Position numbers and translations under genes: made by a program
NCBI RefSeq assembly: GCF_023559245.1
Contig: NZ_CP097462.1
Span: 1,488,001-1,552,000 of the forward strand
From: Sphingomonas sp. KRR8
Lineage (GTDB): Bacteria > Pseudomonadota > Alphaproteobacteria > Sphingomonadales > Sphingomonadaceae
Direction of reading: 5' to 3'
DNA: 64,000 nt
In this document: positions 8,208-16,596 of the stretch, in pieces
How positions within the stretch are numbered: position 1 is the stretch's first letter
Layout: the number at the start of each line of letters is the position of its first letter
The notes under the pieces: model-generated
What the model saw: only the letters and a program-made list of their open reading frames with translations
The model's database searches: none
What the model was told of the DNA's origin: nothing

Positions 8208-8903
8208 GTGGCCAAGCAGACCAAGAAGCAGAAGAACAGCGTCGGTCAGGTCGACCGTGAGAAGCTGTACGGTGTCGACGAGGCGATCAGCCTCGCCAAG
8301 AGCCTCGCCACCTCGAAGTTCGACGAGACCCTCGAGGTCGCGCTGAACCTGGGCGTTGATCCGCGCCACGCCGACCAGATGGTCCGCGGCGTCGTCAACC
8401 TGCCCAAGGGCACCGGCAAGACCGTCCGCGTGGCGGTGTTCGCCAAGGGCGCCAAGGCCGAGGAAGCCACCGCGGCCGGCGCCGACGTGGTTGGGGCCGA
8501 GGACCTGATGGAGACCATCCAGGGCGGCCAGATCGACTTCGATCGCGTGATCGCGACCCCGGACATGATGGGCGTCGTCGGCCGTCTCGGTAAGGTGCTG
8601 GGCCCCAAGGGCCTGATGCCCAACCCGAAGCTCGGCACCGTCACCATGGACGTCACCAAGGCGGTCACCGACGCCAAGGCCGGCCAGATCGAGTTCCGCG
8701 TCGAGAAGGCGGGAATCATCCACGCCGGCATCGGCAAGTGCTCGTTCGACGCCGCTGACCTGCGCGCCAACTTCGACGCGTTCGTCGACGCCATCCAGCG
8801 CGCCAAGCCGGCGGGCGCCAAGGGCAAGTACCTCCAGAAGGCGGCGCTCAGCTCGACCATGGGCCCGGGCATCAAGGTGCAGCTCGACGAGGGCGTTGCC
8901 TGA
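8208..8903 (+). CDS. rplA: 50S ribosomal protein L1
   Basis: L1 is a 231-residue protein that forms the L1 stalk of the large subunit and in other bacteria represses translation of its own operon. Visible signatures are [39 protein letters not shown], then [18 protein letters not shown] and [17 protein letters not shown]. Translation starts at GTG 8208, three bases after the rplK stop codon. A well-formed intrinsic terminator follows at 8929, so rplK-rplA form a two-gene unit that does not run into rplJ. Confidence 0.98.
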   Translation: MAKQTKKQKNSVGQVDREKLYGVDEAISLAKSLATSKFDETLEVALNLGVDPRHADQMVRGVVNLPKGTGKTVRVAVFAKGAKAEEATAAGADVVGAEDLMETIQGGQIDFDRVIATPDMMGVVGRLGKVLGPKGLMPNPKLGTVTMDVTKAVTDAKAGQIEFRVEKAGIIHAGIGKCSFDAADLRANFDAFVDAIQRAKPAGAKGKYLQKAALSSTMGPGIKVQLDEGVA

Positions 8904-8928
8904 GGCAATACCCCGAACGAAACAGCGA

Positions 8929-8957
8929 AGGCCGGGGCGGCAACGCCTCGGCCTTTT
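8929..8957 (+). terminator. Intrinsic terminator of rplK-rplA
   Basis: AGGCCGGGGCG (8929-8939), four-base loop, CGCCTCGGCCT (8944-8954): eleven pairs with one G-U, followed by TTTT. It ends 15 bases before the start of the next gene. Confidence 0.85.
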
Positions 8958-8972
8958 CTGTAGGATGCTGCC

Positions 8973-10145
8973 GTGAGCGAATTTGACGCCATCATCCTTG
9001 GCGCCGGCGGTGCCGGGCTGATGTGCGCGAGCGTCGCAGCCCAGCGCGGCCGCCGGGTCGCGGTGATCGACCATAATGACGAGCCGGGCCGCAAGATCCT
9101 CATCTCCGGCGGCGGCCGGTGCAACTTTACCAACCTCGGCGCGGCGCCCGACCGCTACCTCTCCGCCAATCCCCACTTCGCCCGCTCGGCGCTCAGCCGC
9201 TACACCGCCCAGGATTTCCTTGCCTTGGTCGAGGCGCACGGCATTGCCTGGCACGAGAAGACGCTCGGCCAGCTGTTCTGCGACGGCTCGGCCCGGCAGA
9301 TCGTCGCCATGCTGATGGACGAGTGCGCCAAGGGCGACGTGATCTTCCGCTTCGGCGCTCCCATTCGTGACGTCGCTCATGCCGACGGCCATTTCCGGGT
9401 CACCGCCGGTGAGTGCACGCTAACCGCTCCCGCGCTGGTGATCGCCACCGGCGGCCCCTCCATTCCCAAGCTTGGCGCCACCGGTTTCGCCTACGACCTC
9501 GCCCGCCAGTTCCGCCTCAAGGTGGTCGAGCCGCGCCCCGCGCTCGTTCCCCTGACCCTCAGCGGCGATGACGCGCTGTTCCGCACCCTGTCCGGCGTCG
9601 CCGCCCCCGTGGAGGCGCGCTGTGGCGGTGCGGCCTTCCGCGAAGCCGCGCTCTTCACCCATCGCGGCATGAGCGGTCCCGCCATCCTCCAGGTATCCAG
9701 CTACTGGCGGCGCGGCCAGGCCGTCGCCATCGACTTCCTGCCGCAGGCCACAAAGGGGTGGCTCCGCGAGGCCAAGCGCGAGCGGCCACGCAGCCGCGTT
9801 TCCACCCTCCTCAACCAGCAGCTCCCCGCCCGCCTCGCCGAGACGCTGGCCGAGCGCCTCGCCCTTGACGGTGAGCTCGCCAACCTTGCGGACAAGGCGC
9901 TTGAGACGGCCGAACAGCGGCTCGCCGACTGGACTTTCATGCCCAACGGTTCCGAAGGCTATGCCAAGGCCGAGGTGGCCGCCGGCGGAATCAGCACGGC
10001 CGAGCTGTCGCAAAAGACCATGGAAGCGCGCACCGTCCCCGGCCTGTTCGCGATCGGCGAGGCAGTGGACGTCACCGGCTGGCTCGGCGGCTACAATTTC
10101 CAGTGGGCGTGGGCGAGCGGTTACGCGGCGGCGCAGGCCCTTTAA
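8973..10145 (+). CDS. FAD-dependent oxidoreductase, HI0933-like family
   Basis: A 390-residue flavoprotein. Near the N-terminus is a Rossmann FAD-binding motif ([19 protein letters not shown]), then the family signature [16 protein letters not shown]. The C-terminus holds [21 protein letters not shown] and [15 protein letters not shown], the second FAD contact. These belong to the HI0933-like group (including BaiN-type proteins), most of which have no defined substrate. It is predicted to be cytoplasmic. The start is GTG at 8973, preceded by TAGGA. It lies just downstream of the rplA terminator and is presumably transcribed separately. An acidic small protein gene follows after 37 bases. Confidence 0.9.
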   Translation: MSEFDAIILGAGGAGLMCASVAAQRGRRVAVIDHNDEPGRKILISGGGRCNFTNLGAAPDRYLSANPHFARSALSRYTAQDFLALVEAHGIAWHEKTLGQLFCDGSARQIVAMLMDECAKGDVIFRFGAPIRDVAHADGHFRVTAGECTLTAPALVIATGGPSIPKLGATGFAYDLARQFRLKVVEPRPALVPLTLSGDDALFRTLSGVAAPVEARCGGAAFREAALFTHRGMSGPAILQVSSYWRRGQAVAIDFLPQATKGWLREAKRERPRSRVSTLLNQQLPARLAETLAERLALDGELANLADKALETAEQRLADWTFMPNGSEGYAKAEVAAGGISTAELSQKTMEARTVPGLFAIGEAVDVTGWLGGYNFQWAWASGYAAAQAL

Positions 10146-10182
10146 CGGGTTCGTGCGTTCAGGCCGGCGAAGGAGACCAGCA

Positions 10183-10449
10183 ATGACCGACCGCGACCCG
10201 CCCGTTGACCAGACCGCCGACCTTGAGGACGACAAGGAGTTTGGCGACGAACACCCGTTGAGCAGCCCCAGCGAACTGGCCGGCACCGCCTTCGACTCGA
10301 TCAACGCCGAACTCGCCGCACATGAAGTCGAGGCGCAGGGCGATGCCGCCGGAGCAGCCGCCGGCGCGGACCTCGAAAGCGACCGGATCGAAGAGCTTAA
10401 TGCCGATGACCCCGGCCGCCGCGACAGCCTGCCCCTGAACGGGCAGTAA
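10183..10449 (+). CDS. Small acidic hypothetical protein, 88 aa
   Basis: A very acidic, Ala/Asp/Glu-rich protein beginning MTDRDPPVDQTADLEDDKEF and ending in a DDPGRRDSLPLNGQ-like tail. No domain is recognised; much of it is probably disordered. The ATG at 10183 has an excellent ribosome-binding site, AAGGAGA, six bases upstream, which fixes the start; the frame is open upstream only because it overlaps the flavoprotein gene. It is followed by a perfect 14-pair hairpin. I assign no function. Confidence 0.7.
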   Translation: MTDRDPPVDQTADLEDDKEFGDEHPLSSPSELAGTAFDSINAELAAHEVEAQGDAAGAAAGADLESDRIEELNADDPGRRDSLPLNGQ

Positions 10450-10457
10450 ACTCTTGT

Positions 10458-10492
10458 TTCGCCGCGCCGATTTCTCTGATCGGCGCGGCGAA
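10458..10492 (+). terminator. Perfect 14-bp hairpin after the acidic-protein gene
   Basis: TTCGCCGCGCCGAT (10458-10471) pairs perfectly with ATCGGCGCGGCGAA (10479-10492) around a seven-base loop. There is no T-run, but the stem is very stable and directly follows the stop codon, so it is a likely transcript end or 3' protective stem. Confidence 0.6.
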
Positions 10493-10578
10493 CAGAGCAC
10501 CTTTCTGGTCGCCCTGGACGTTAACAACCCTGACCGCGCCGTCCCCCGAGCGCGGACGTCCAAAGGAGGAGTAATTCC

Positions 10579-11127
10579 ATGGATCAGAACAGCAGCAGCA
10601 TGAGCAGCAGCGGCGGCGGCAGCAGTGAGAGCAGCGGAACCCGCGACAGCACCTATGACGTGGTGTCGGTCCTCTACCACGCCCTTAAGGGCGCCGACCT
10701 TTGCCAGAAGTTCCTCGGCGACGCGAACAGCGATCCGCAGCTCCGCGAGTTCTTCCAACAGGCGCAGCAGATGCAGCGCCAGCTTGCCGACCAGGCCAAG
10801 CAGCGCCTGCAAAGCACCATGAGCGGGAGCGAAGGTGGCCAGGGCGGCGGCTCCAGCAGCGGAAGCGCGTTCAGCCAGTTCGGCTCGGGCGGCAGTTCCT
10901 CCTCATCGATGGGCAGCAGCAGCGGTCAGTCCGGCATGAGCAGCGATTCCATGCAGCGCATGGGCAGCAACAACGACCGCGAAGGCGGCAGCGCCTACAC
11001 GTCAGGCCAATCGGTCAGCGCCCAAGGCGAGGACCAGTCGATGAGCCAGTTCGGCCAGAGCCCGACCGGCGGTGGCCAGCGTCACGACGAAATGTCGACC
11101 GGCGGTGGCGGAACCTCCAGCTTCTAA
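10579..11127 (+). CDS. Ser/Gly-rich low-complexity protein with a short helical domain
   Basis: 182 residues in three parts. A Ser/Gly-rich N-terminus of about 22 residues is followed by a helical stretch of about 60 residues (TYDVVSVLYHALKGADLCQK, then a DPQLREFFQQAQQMQRQLAD region) that resembles the four-helix proteins of the DUF2383/ferritin-like type. The remaining half is almost only Ser, Gly, Gln, Met and Asp, so it is disordered. I do not know the function; the domain mix suggests a stress-associated protein. The ribosome-binding site AAGGAGGAG is unusually strong, which suggests high expression. An intrinsic terminator lies 24 bases downstream. Confidence 0.75.
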   Translation: MDQNSSSMSSSGGGSSESSGTRDSTYDVVSVLYHALKGADLCQKFLGDANSDPQLREFFQQAQQMQRQLADQAKQRLQSTMSGSEGGQGGGSSSGSAFSQFGSGGSSSSSMGSSSGQSGMSSDSMQRMGSNNDREGGSAYTSGQSVSAQGEDQSMSQFGQSPTGGGQRHDEMSTGGGGTSSF

Positions 11128-11150
11128 GCCGTTCAACCCACGTGATTTTG

Positions 11151-11183
11151 CTCCCCCGCGGCGCCCGCCGCGGGGGAGTTTTT
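11151..11183 (+). terminator. Intrinsic terminator
   Basis: CTCCCCCGCGGCG (11151-11163) and CGCCGCGGGGGAG (11166-11178) form 13 perfect pairs with a very tight turn, followed by TTTTT. It ends the Ser/Gly-rich gene. Confidence 0.9.
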
Positions 11184-11420
11184 GCATGGGCCAGCCCCAT
11201 TCTGGCCATTCGTCGTCGCTTTGCCTGCGCCCACCGTCCGTTCGTCGGCTGGCCTCCGTTCGTCGAAGTGCCGCGCACATCGGTCGTGCCAGCACCGCCC
11301 ATTCGCCGCTCCGCCGATGGTGGGCGTTCCCCGCCGAGCTCGACGGGAAAAGGTGCTTACGGCGCCGTACAACGCTTCTCACCCCACTCCTGCCGGGGGA
11401 TCGAAACAAGGAGTGTTGCC

Positions 11421-11828
11421 ATGTTCAAGACCAAGCTGCTGTTCGGCGCCGCCGCCGTTCTCACCGCCGGATGTGGCGTGCTGCTCGCCGCTGGCCCTGC
11501 CGCCGCCAAGGACGTGACGGTCGTCGCCCAGATGGAGAATGACGTGCCGGTCGCGCGGGTCAGCTTTGCCGACCTCGACCTCGTTCATCGCGCTGGGCAG
11601 AAGACACTGAACCGCCGCGTCGCGTCCGCCGTCCGCACGGTCTGCGCGCCGTCCTACGAGGGCACCGATACTTCGCGCTACACGCAGTGCCAGAACGCCG
11701 CCTGGGACGACGCCAAGCCGCAGATCGCAGCGGTTGTCGCTCGCGCGGAACGCCTCGCCAGCGGCAATGCCACCGCGCAGGATCGGGCGCTGGCGCTCAA
11801 CACCACCATCCGTTTTGGCGCTCAATGA
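11421..11828 (+). CDS. UrcA family protein
   Basis: A 135-residue secreted protein. A signal peptide of about 29 residues (MFKTKLLFGAAAVLTAGCGV, cleavage near AAAK) precedes a mature domain with the UrcA pattern: a beta strand with VSFADLDLVHRAGQKTLNRR, a Val-Arg-x-Val-Cys motif (VRTVCA), a second Cys (QCQNAAWDDA) and a helical end. The two cysteines probably form a disulfide. UrcA-family proteins are periplasmic and widespread in sphingomonads and relatives, with no proven function. The ATG at 11421 is chosen by the signal peptide and the AAGGAG just upstream. Confidence 0.85.
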   Translation: MFKTKLLFGAAAVLTAGCGVLLAAGPAAAKDVTVVAQMENDVPVARVSFADLDLVHRAGQKTLNRRVASAVRTVCAPSYEGTDTSRYTQCQNAAWDDAKPQIAAVVARAERLASGNATAQDRALALNTTIRFGAQ

Positions 11829-11838
11829 GCTCCATCAC

Positions 11839-11873
11839 GCGGGAGCGACGCCAACTTGCGGCGCCGCTCCCGC
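11839..11873. terminator. Hairpin between convergent genes
   Basis: GCGGGAGCG (11839-11847) pairs with CGCTCCCGC (11865-11873), and an inner CGCC/GGCG extends the stem. It lies between the urcA-like gene and the convergent small gene, so it can serve both strands. No long T-run. Confidence 0.5.
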
Positions 11874-11874
11874 T

Positions 11875-12054
11875 TCAATGCGCGGCTCGCTCCTCGACTT
11901 CGCGCCGGGCACGCTCCTCCTGACGGCGGCTTTCGATCGCCGTGTCGATCAGCAGGGCCAGAGCCCGCTCGTCGCGAGCCTTCATCGCGAGCTTGAGGCT
12001 GTCGCGAGCGTCCTGGTGGTGACGCCTCGCGCGATATTCAGGGGACAGAATCAT
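11875..12054 (-). CDS. Small charged hypothetical protein, 59 aa
   Basis: A short helical, highly charged protein (MILSPEYRARRHHQDARDSL, then KARDERALALLIDTAIESRR and an Arg/Glu-rich tail). The heptad-like spacing in the second half suggests a coiled coil. The start at 12054 is chosen because the preceding codons up to 12111 lie in the trp promoter region. It has no recognised family and no strong ribosome-binding site. It is divergent from the trp leader and convergent with the urcA-like gene. Confidence 0.4.
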   Translation of the reverse strand: MILSPEYRARRHHQDARDSLKLAMKARDERALALLIDTAIESRRQEERARREVEERAAH

Positions 12055-12097
12055 CTGGAGCGAACGCCTTTCGACCCACCCTGTTGCAAAGGCCCGC

Positions 12098-12125
12098 TTG
12101 ACGCCTTCCACGTGCCGACTAAGAG
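12098..12125 (+). promoter_or_regulatory. Candidate promoter of the trp operon
   Basis: TTGACG (12098-12103), 16 bases, then TAAGAG (12120-12125). The -35 matches five of six consensus bases; the -10 is poor. Transcription would start near 12132, almost at the leader-peptide ATG (12134), implying a leaderless or nearly leaderless trpL, as is known in rhizobia. Confidence 0.4.
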
Positions 12126-12133
12126 TGGCGCCG

Positions 12134-12202
12134 ATGACCCACGCAGTTCTTCCGACCCGTCGTTGGTGGCGCTGGCATTCCCATTGCGGCGTGCCGGCCT
12201 AG
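12134..12202 (+). CDS. trpL: trp operon leader peptide TrpL, 22 aa
   Basis: A 22-residue open frame starts MTHAVLPTRRWWRW and ends at TAG 12200-12202. Three Trp codons in four positions (residues 11, 12 and 14) make it a classic tryptophan-sensing leader peptide. The tandem Trp codons TGGTGG (12164-12169) are complementary to CCACCA at 12213-12218, as expected if a stalled ribosome changes leader folding. An intrinsic terminator follows at 12233, then the DAHP synthase gene and trpE-trpG. Ribosomes stalled at the Trp codons when charged tRNA-Trp is scarce would prevent termination. The candidate promoter would place the transcript start at the ATG. The peptide is too short for most gene callers. 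Confidence 0.88.
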   Translation: MTHAVLPTRRWWRWHSHCGVPA

Positions 12203-12257
12203 ACTCGTTTTTCCACCAGACGAGTTCATCCGACCCGCCGCTCCGGCGGGTTTTTTT
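12203..12257 (+). terminator. trp attenuator
   Basis: Two successive stems. ACTCGT (12203-12208) pairs with ACGAGT (12220-12225). The terminator is CCCGCCG (12234-12240), loop CTC, CGGCGGG (12244-12250), followed by seven T. Alternative pairings are visible: TGGTGG of the Trp codons with CCACCA (12213-12218), and GCGGCG (12187-12192) with CGCCGC (12236-12241), which would break the terminator. The exact antiterminator is not resolved by eye. Confidence 0.85.
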
Positions 12258-12301
12258 GTGCCTGCCGAGTTCCTCATCCCCTCGCAGGAAATCCCCACAC
12301 C

Positions 12302-13315
12302 ATGATCATCGTTCTCAAGCCCGACGCCCCCGCCGACAGCGCCCAGCGACTGCTCGATCGTATTCAAGGCGCCGGCCTCAAGCCGCTGCATATGCCGGGC
12401 AGCGAACGTGTCGTGCTCGGCGCCCTCGGCGACGAACGCGTCCTTGCCGAACTGGCGCTCGACAGCGATCCGGCGGTCGAAAGCGTCAAGGAAATCCTCG
12501 CTCCCTACAAGCTCGTCAGCCGGGAGCTTCACCCGCACGATACGGTCGTCGACGTCGGCGGCGTTCCGGTCGGCGGAGATCGCCTGGCGGTGATCGCCGG
12601 CCCCTGCGCGGTAGAGGATCGCGACCAGCTTTACGACAGCGCGCTGGCCGCCAAGAAGGCAGGCGCGACCCTGCTTCGCGCCGGCGCCTACAAGCCGCGC
12701 ACCAGTCCTTATGGTTTCTCGGGCCACGGACCCGCCGGCCTGTCCATCCTGCGCGAGGTCGGTGACGAGCTTGGAATGCCGGTCGTCACCGAAGTCATGG
12801 ACACCGCCGACCTCGACGCGGTCGCCGCCCAGGCCGACGCGCTGCAGATCGGCGCGCGCAATATGCAGAACTTCGCGCTGCTCCGCGCGGTCGGCCAGAC
12901 CCGCCGCCCGGTGGTGCTCAAGCGCGGTCTCTCCGCCACCATCCAGGAGTGGTTGCTGGCCGCCGAATATCTGCTCAGCGCCGGGAACGATCAGGTGATC
13001 CTGTGCGAACGCGGTATCCGCACCTTTGAGACCGCCACCCGCAACACGCTCGACCTCAATGCCGTGCCTTACGTCAAGGCGCGCACCCACCTGCCCGTGA
13101 TCGTCGATCCCAGCCACGGCACGGGGCTGCGGGAGCTCGTTCCCGCCATGGCAATGGCCGGAATCGCTGCCGGTGCCGACGGCCTGCTGATCGAGGTTCA
13201 TCGCGATCCCGCCAAGGCGCTGTCCGACGGCGCGCAGTCGCTATACCCCGACCAGTTCGCCATCCTCATGGGCCGCCTCAAGCCACTGGCCGCGGCGGTC
13301 GGGCGCAGCCTGTGA
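12302..13315 (+). CDS. aroF: 3-deoxy-7-phosphoheptulonate (DAHP) synthase, type I-beta with N-terminal regulatory domain
   Basis: DAHP synthase condenses phosphoenolpyruvate and erythrose 4-phosphate, the first step of the shikimate pathway. The 337 residues show an N-terminal ferredoxin-like regulatory domain (residues 1-70, [20 protein letters not shown]) and a catalytic TIM barrel: [76 protein letters not shown] and IEVHRDP. This is the type found in Thermotoga and Bacillus, where the N-terminal domain mediates feedback inhibition. It lies behind the trp attenuator and overlaps trpE by four bases, so entry into aromatic synthesis here appears to be tied to tryptophan supply. Confidence 0.95.
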   Translation: MIIVLKPDAPADSAQRLLDRIQGAGLKPLHMPGSERVVLGALGDERVLAELALDSDPAVESVKEILAPYKLVSRELHPHDTVVDVGGVPVGGDRLAVIAGPCAVEDRDQLYDSALAAKKAGATLLRAGAYKPRTSPYGFSGHGPAGLSILREVGDELGMPVVTEVMDTADLDAVAAQADALQIGARNMQNFALLRAVGQTRRPVVLKRGLSATIQEWLLAAEYLLSAGNDQVILCERGIRTFETATRNTLDLNAVPYVKARTHLPVIVDPSHGTGLRELVPAMAMAGIAAGADGLLIEVHRDPAKALSDGAQSLYPDQFAILMGRLKPLAAAVGRSL

Positions 13316-14814
13316 TCCGACTGGTTCAGCGGCGGCTTGGCGAGCGGCTTGACCCGCTTGGCTTTTATGTCGCCGCCACCGCCGGCGGAACGCGGCCAGA
13401 CACCGGCCTGTTCGAAGCCAATGATGGCCGCACGCTCGTCATGACGGCAGCGGCCGTTCGGGTCACGGCCCGCGACGGCCGGGTGACGCTGGAGGCGCTC
13501 ACCGCTAATGGCGCGGCACTGGTGGCGGAGGTTGCGCGGCGGGCAGGCCAGCCCTTCGCGCCGGCCTTGGTGCTCGACTATCCGGTCCCGACCACCAACG
13601 ACGCCGAGGAACGGCTCGCCGCGCCCGCCCCGCTCCATGCCCTTCGCGCACTGCTCGCCGCCGCGGGCCACCCCGCCGACCCATTCGGCGCTATGGTGCT
13701 GGGGGTCAGCAGCTTTGACCAGGCCGGCTTCGGTGAGGCCATCGCGCCTGCCGCCGCCGACCCGCTGGGCTTTCCCGACTATCTCTTCTGGGTACCGGAA
13801 GGCCTCGCGGTGATCGAGCCGACCGGGGCAGCCCGCCTGGTCTGCGCTGCCTTTGGAGCCGACGAGCGGCAATCCAACGACGCCGCTCGGCGCCTGGAGG
13901 AGATGCTGCACCTCAGCACTTCGCTGCCCTCGGGTGCGGCGACGAATGCTGGACAGGCCAATAGGCCGGTCGAAGCGGTCGCCGCCGACCTCGACGACAG
14001 CGCTTATGCCGCCATCGTCGCGCGGGCCAAGGAAGCGATCGCGGCAGGTGAGGTCTACCAGATCGTCCCGTCGCGGACCTTCTCCGCACCCTGCCCCGAC
14101 CCGCTCGCCGCCTACGCCCGCCTTCGCACGATCGAGCCTTCAAGCTATCGCTTCTACCTTCGTGGCGCGGAATTCACGCTGCTCGGCGCCAGCCCCGAGA
14201 CCAGCGTCCGCCTCTACCGCGACGCCGACGCTGGCGGGGCCCTCACCGTCGAGGTCAAGCCGATCGCCGGCACCCGCAGGCGCGGCGCCAGCCCCGACGA
14301 GGATGACCGGCTCGAGGCCGAGATGCGGCTCGACACCAAGGAGCTCGCCGAGCACATGATGCTGGTCGATCTCGCGCGGAACGACGTTGCCCGAGTATCA
14401 CTCCCGGCCACCCGCCGGGTGGCGAAGCTGCTCACCGTCGAGCGCTATTCGCGCGTCATGCACCTCGTGTCCTCGGTTACCGGCAAGCTGCGCATCGGCC
14501 TCGACGCCTTCGACGCCCTCGCCGCCTGCCTCAATGTCGGCACGCTGACCGGCGCGCCCAAGATCCGCGCCATGCAGTTGCTGCGCGAGCTCGAGCAGAC
14601 TCGCCGTGGCCCTTATGGCGGAGCGGTCGGCTGGGTGAACGGTGGCGGCGTGATGGACACTGCCGTGGTGATCCGCACAGCTTTGGTCATCGACGGCACA
14701 GCCCACGTTCGCGCCGGCGCCGGCGTCGTCCACGACAGCGATCCCATGGCCGAGGCCGCCGAAACCCGGGCCAAGGCGTCGGCCCTTCTGGGCGTCCTCA
14801 GGAGCGCCGCATGA
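13312..14814 (+). CDS. trpE: Anthranilate synthase component I (TrpE)
   Basis: TrpE converts chorismate and ammonia to anthranilate, with ammonia delivered by TrpG. The 500 residues include the chorismate-binding domain signatures [98 protein letters not shown] and IRTALVIDG. The start is GTG 13312, overlapping the upstream TGA. The N-terminal domain, where the LLES motif of other TrpE proteins binds feedback tryptophan, reads LFEA at residues 33-36. If that alignment is right, the conserved Ser is replaced by Ala, and feedback sensitivity could differ. trpG overlaps by four bases. Confidence 0.96.
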   Translation: MIRLVQRRLGERLDPLGFYVAATAGGTRPDTGLFEANDGRTLVMTAAAVRVTARDGRVTLEALTANGAALVAEVARRAGQPFAPALVLDYPVPTTNDAEERLAAPAPLHALRALLAAAGHPADPFGAMVLGVSSFDQAGFGEAIAPAAADPLGFPDYLFWVPEGLAVIEPTGAARLVCAAFGADERQSNDAARRLEEMLHLSTSLPSGAATNAGQANRPVEAVAADLDDSAYAAIVARAKEAIAAGEVYQIVPSRTFSAPCPDPLAAYARLRTIEPSSYRFYLRGAEFTLLGASPETSVRLYRDADAGGALTVEVKPIAGTRRRGASPDEDDRLEAEMRLDTKELAEHMMLVDLARNDVARVSLPATRRVAKLLTVERYSRVMHLVSSVTGKLRIGLDAFDALAACLNVGTLTGAPKIRAMQLLRELEQTRRGPYGGAVGWVNGGGVMDTAVVIRTALVIDGTAHVRAGAGVVHDSDPMAEAAETRAKASALLGVLRSAA

Positions 14815-15389
14815 CCCCTGTTCTCCTGATCGACAATCTCGACAGCTTCACCTTCAACCTGGTGGAAAGCCTGCAGCGGCTGGGAAGCAAGGTCCGGGTT
14901 CTCCGCAACAGCATCGCGGCGGCGGATGCGGTGGCGGAAGCGGAGCGGACGGGTGCCGCCATCATGCTCTCGCCCGGGCCGGGCGCGCCCAGGGAGGCGG
15001 GCTGCTGCCTCGAGCTGATCGCCCTCGCGCTGGGCCGCGTGCCCGTGATCGGCATCTGCCTTGGCCACCAGGCCGTCGTGGAGCAGGCGGGCGGCCGGGT
15101 CGAGCGAGCGGCCGACCCGGTCCATGGCAAGGCGACCGTGCTCGACCATGACGGCGCCGGCCCGTTCGAGGGGCTACCCGATTCCTTACGGATCGGGCGT
15201 TACCATTCGCTTTGCACCCGTGACCTGCCCGCGCGCTTCACCGTGCACGGACAGGTCGACGGAATGGCCATGGCCTTCAGCGATCCCGAGGCTCGTCAGT
15301 GGGGCTTGCAGTTCCACCCGGAGTCGATCCTGACGACCCACGGCGACGCGATGCTTGCGAACCTGCTACGCCTGGCTGCTCGGCCGTAA
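14811..15389 (+). CDS. trpG: Anthranilate synthase component II, glutamine amidotransferase (TrpG)
   Basis: A class I glutamine amidotransferase of 192 residues that hydrolyses glutamine and passes ammonia to TrpE. Motifs: the N-terminal LLIDNLDSFTFNL, the oxyanion segment MLSPGPGAP, the nucleophile Cys in GICLGHQAV, and the catalytic His-Glu pair in LQFHPESILTT. The ATG at 14811 overlaps the trpE stop codon (ATGA), indicating translational coupling. No trpD or trpC follows in this window: the next gene is on the other strand and overlaps the 3' end of trpG by 113 bases. The rest of tryptophan synthesis must be encoded elsewhere. Confidence 0.96.
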   Translation: MTPVLLIDNLDSFTFNLVESLQRLGSKVRVLRNSIAAADAVAEAERTGAAIMLSPGPGAPREAGCCLELIALALGRVPVIGICLGHQAVVEQAGGRVERAADPVHGKATVLDHDGAGPFEGLPDSLRIGRYHSLCTRDLPARFTVHGQVDGMAMAFSDPEARQWGLQFHPESILTTHGDAMLANLLRLAARP

Positions 15390-15960
15390 CGGGCGTTCCG
15401 AGCGAGGTCGCATGGGCGGCGTCGCTCAGCTCCAGTGCAGGCATCTCGTCGGGCTGCTGCTGGCTCATCGTTGAGCCCTGCCGCCGCTGCGAACGCCAGC
15501 TGTCGAAGTCGCGCTGGAACTCCTGCTGCCGGTCCTGCCGCCACGCGTCATAGTCGCGATCCATCTCGTCCAGATGCTTCTGCCTGAAGCTGCGGTAGGG
15601 CTCGTCGTGCTGATGCTGGGCGTAGCTGCCCTCATAACCCTCGCGGCCGAAATGACGGTCCCAATCACCGGCCGCCCGCCTCGCCCGCGGGTCCTGTCCC
15701 GGCCGGCCTTGATCGAAGTGGCCGCCCTCGGTCCATTCCCGCACGCGCTGCTCGGCCCGGCCCATCAGGTTGCCATGGGCTGCTCCATGCTCGGGCTCGT
15801 CACGGCGCTCGTCGCGGAAGAATCCGCGCTCCTGCCCATGCTCAGGCTCCCTGCCGCGCTGCTTCTCGCGATCGTCGCGGCCGCGCTCGTCGCCGAAGCG
15901 GAAATCGTCGTCGCCATGATCGCCATATTGGCCATAACCGTCGCCGCGATAGCCTGCCAT
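15277..15960 (-). CDS. Hydrophilic Gly/Asp/Arg-rich protein, 227 aa
   Basis: The protein begins MAGYRGDGYGQYGDHGDDDF and is rich in Gly, Asp, Arg, Tyr and Gln, with RGFFRDERRDEPEH and a Trp/Tyr-containing block (RSFRQKHLDEMDRDYDAWRQ) about 110 residues in. This matches a family of hydrophilic sphingomonad proteins that usually carries a C-terminal DUF2171 domain. That domain is not visible; instead the frame runs through a Ser/Gly/Thr-rich tail into the antisense strand of trpG, so the C-terminus may be truncated or altered. AAGGAGGAG precedes the start at 15960, a very strong ribosome-binding site. The function is unknown; the composition suggests a disordered, possibly stress-related protein. 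Confidence 0.65.
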   Translation of the reverse strand: MAGYRGDGYGQYGDHGDDDFRFGDERGRDDREKQRGREPEHGQERGFFRDERRDEPEHGAAHGNLMGRAEQRVREWTEGGHFDQGRPGQDPRARRAAGDWDRHFGREGYEGSYAQHQHDEPYRSFRQKHLDEMDRDYDAWRQDRQQEFQRDFDSWRSQRRQGSTMSQQQPDEMPALELSDAAHATSLGTPVTAEQPGVAGSQASRRRGSSGSTPGGTASPTDEPRDR

Positions 15961-16068
15961 CTCAACTCCTCCTTCAGCTGGCACTTGCGTGCGCATCAAC
16001 GCACGAGGCCGTCTGGCGAGCCAGCAATTCACCTTGGCGTGGGCGCGGACCGGCCGCATTGAAGCCCC

Positions 16069-16596
16069 GTGAGCAAGACTGATCTGGTCATCCGCACCGC
16101 GTCCCTGCACGACGCCGCTGCCGTGGCCCGCATCTATGCCCATCACGTGCTTCACGGCACCGCCTCTTACGAGATCGACCCTCCGGACACCGCGACCATG
16201 GCGGCCCGCATGGACGCGGTGCTTGCCGCCGGATGGCCGTGGCTCGTGGCCGAGCGCGACACGGACGTGGTGGGCTGGGCAAGCGCCAGTCAGTTCCGGC
16301 CGCGACCAGCCTACGCCCATGCGTGTGAGGACAGCATCTACGTCGCCCCCGGTGCGATGAAGGGCGGAATTGGCACCGCCTTGCTCACGGCCCTGATCGC
16401 CGCGGCCGAGCAATGCGGCTTCCGTCAGATGGTGGCGGTCATCGGTGGAGCGGAGCCAGCGTCGATTGCCCTTCATGCGCGCTGCGGCTTCAGCGAAGTG
16501 GGCCGTTTGTCGGGGCTCGGGTGGAAGCACGGCCGCTGGCTCGACAATGTCTACATGCAGCGAGCGCTGGGGGCCGGCGCCTCGTCACCCCCTTGA
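16069..16596 (+). CDS. GNAT N-acetyltransferase, phosphinothricin-acetyltransferase-like
   Basis: A 175-residue acetyl-CoA-dependent N-acetyltransferase of the PAT/MddA type, which acetylates phosphinothricin, methionine sulfoximine or related amino compounds. Visible features: RTASLHDAAAVARIYAHHVL at the N-terminus, the GTASYEIDPPD segment, VGWASASQFRPRPAYAHACE, the acetyl-CoA loop (VAPGAMKGGIGTALLTALI), and IALHARCGFSEVGRLSGLGWK. The start is GTG 16069. The true substrate cannot be told from sequence, and family members often protect against several amine compounds. It stands alone between the minus-strand hydrophilic protein and the rplJ leader. Confidence 0.85.
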   Translation: MSKTDLVIRTASLHDAAAVARIYAHHVLHGTASYEIDPPDTATMAARMDAVLAAGWPWLVAERDTDVVGWASASQFRPRPAYAHACEDSIYVAPGAMKGGIGTALLTALIAAAEQCGFRQMVAVIGGAEPASIALHARCGFSEVGRLSGLGWKHGRWLDNVYMQRALGAGASSPP

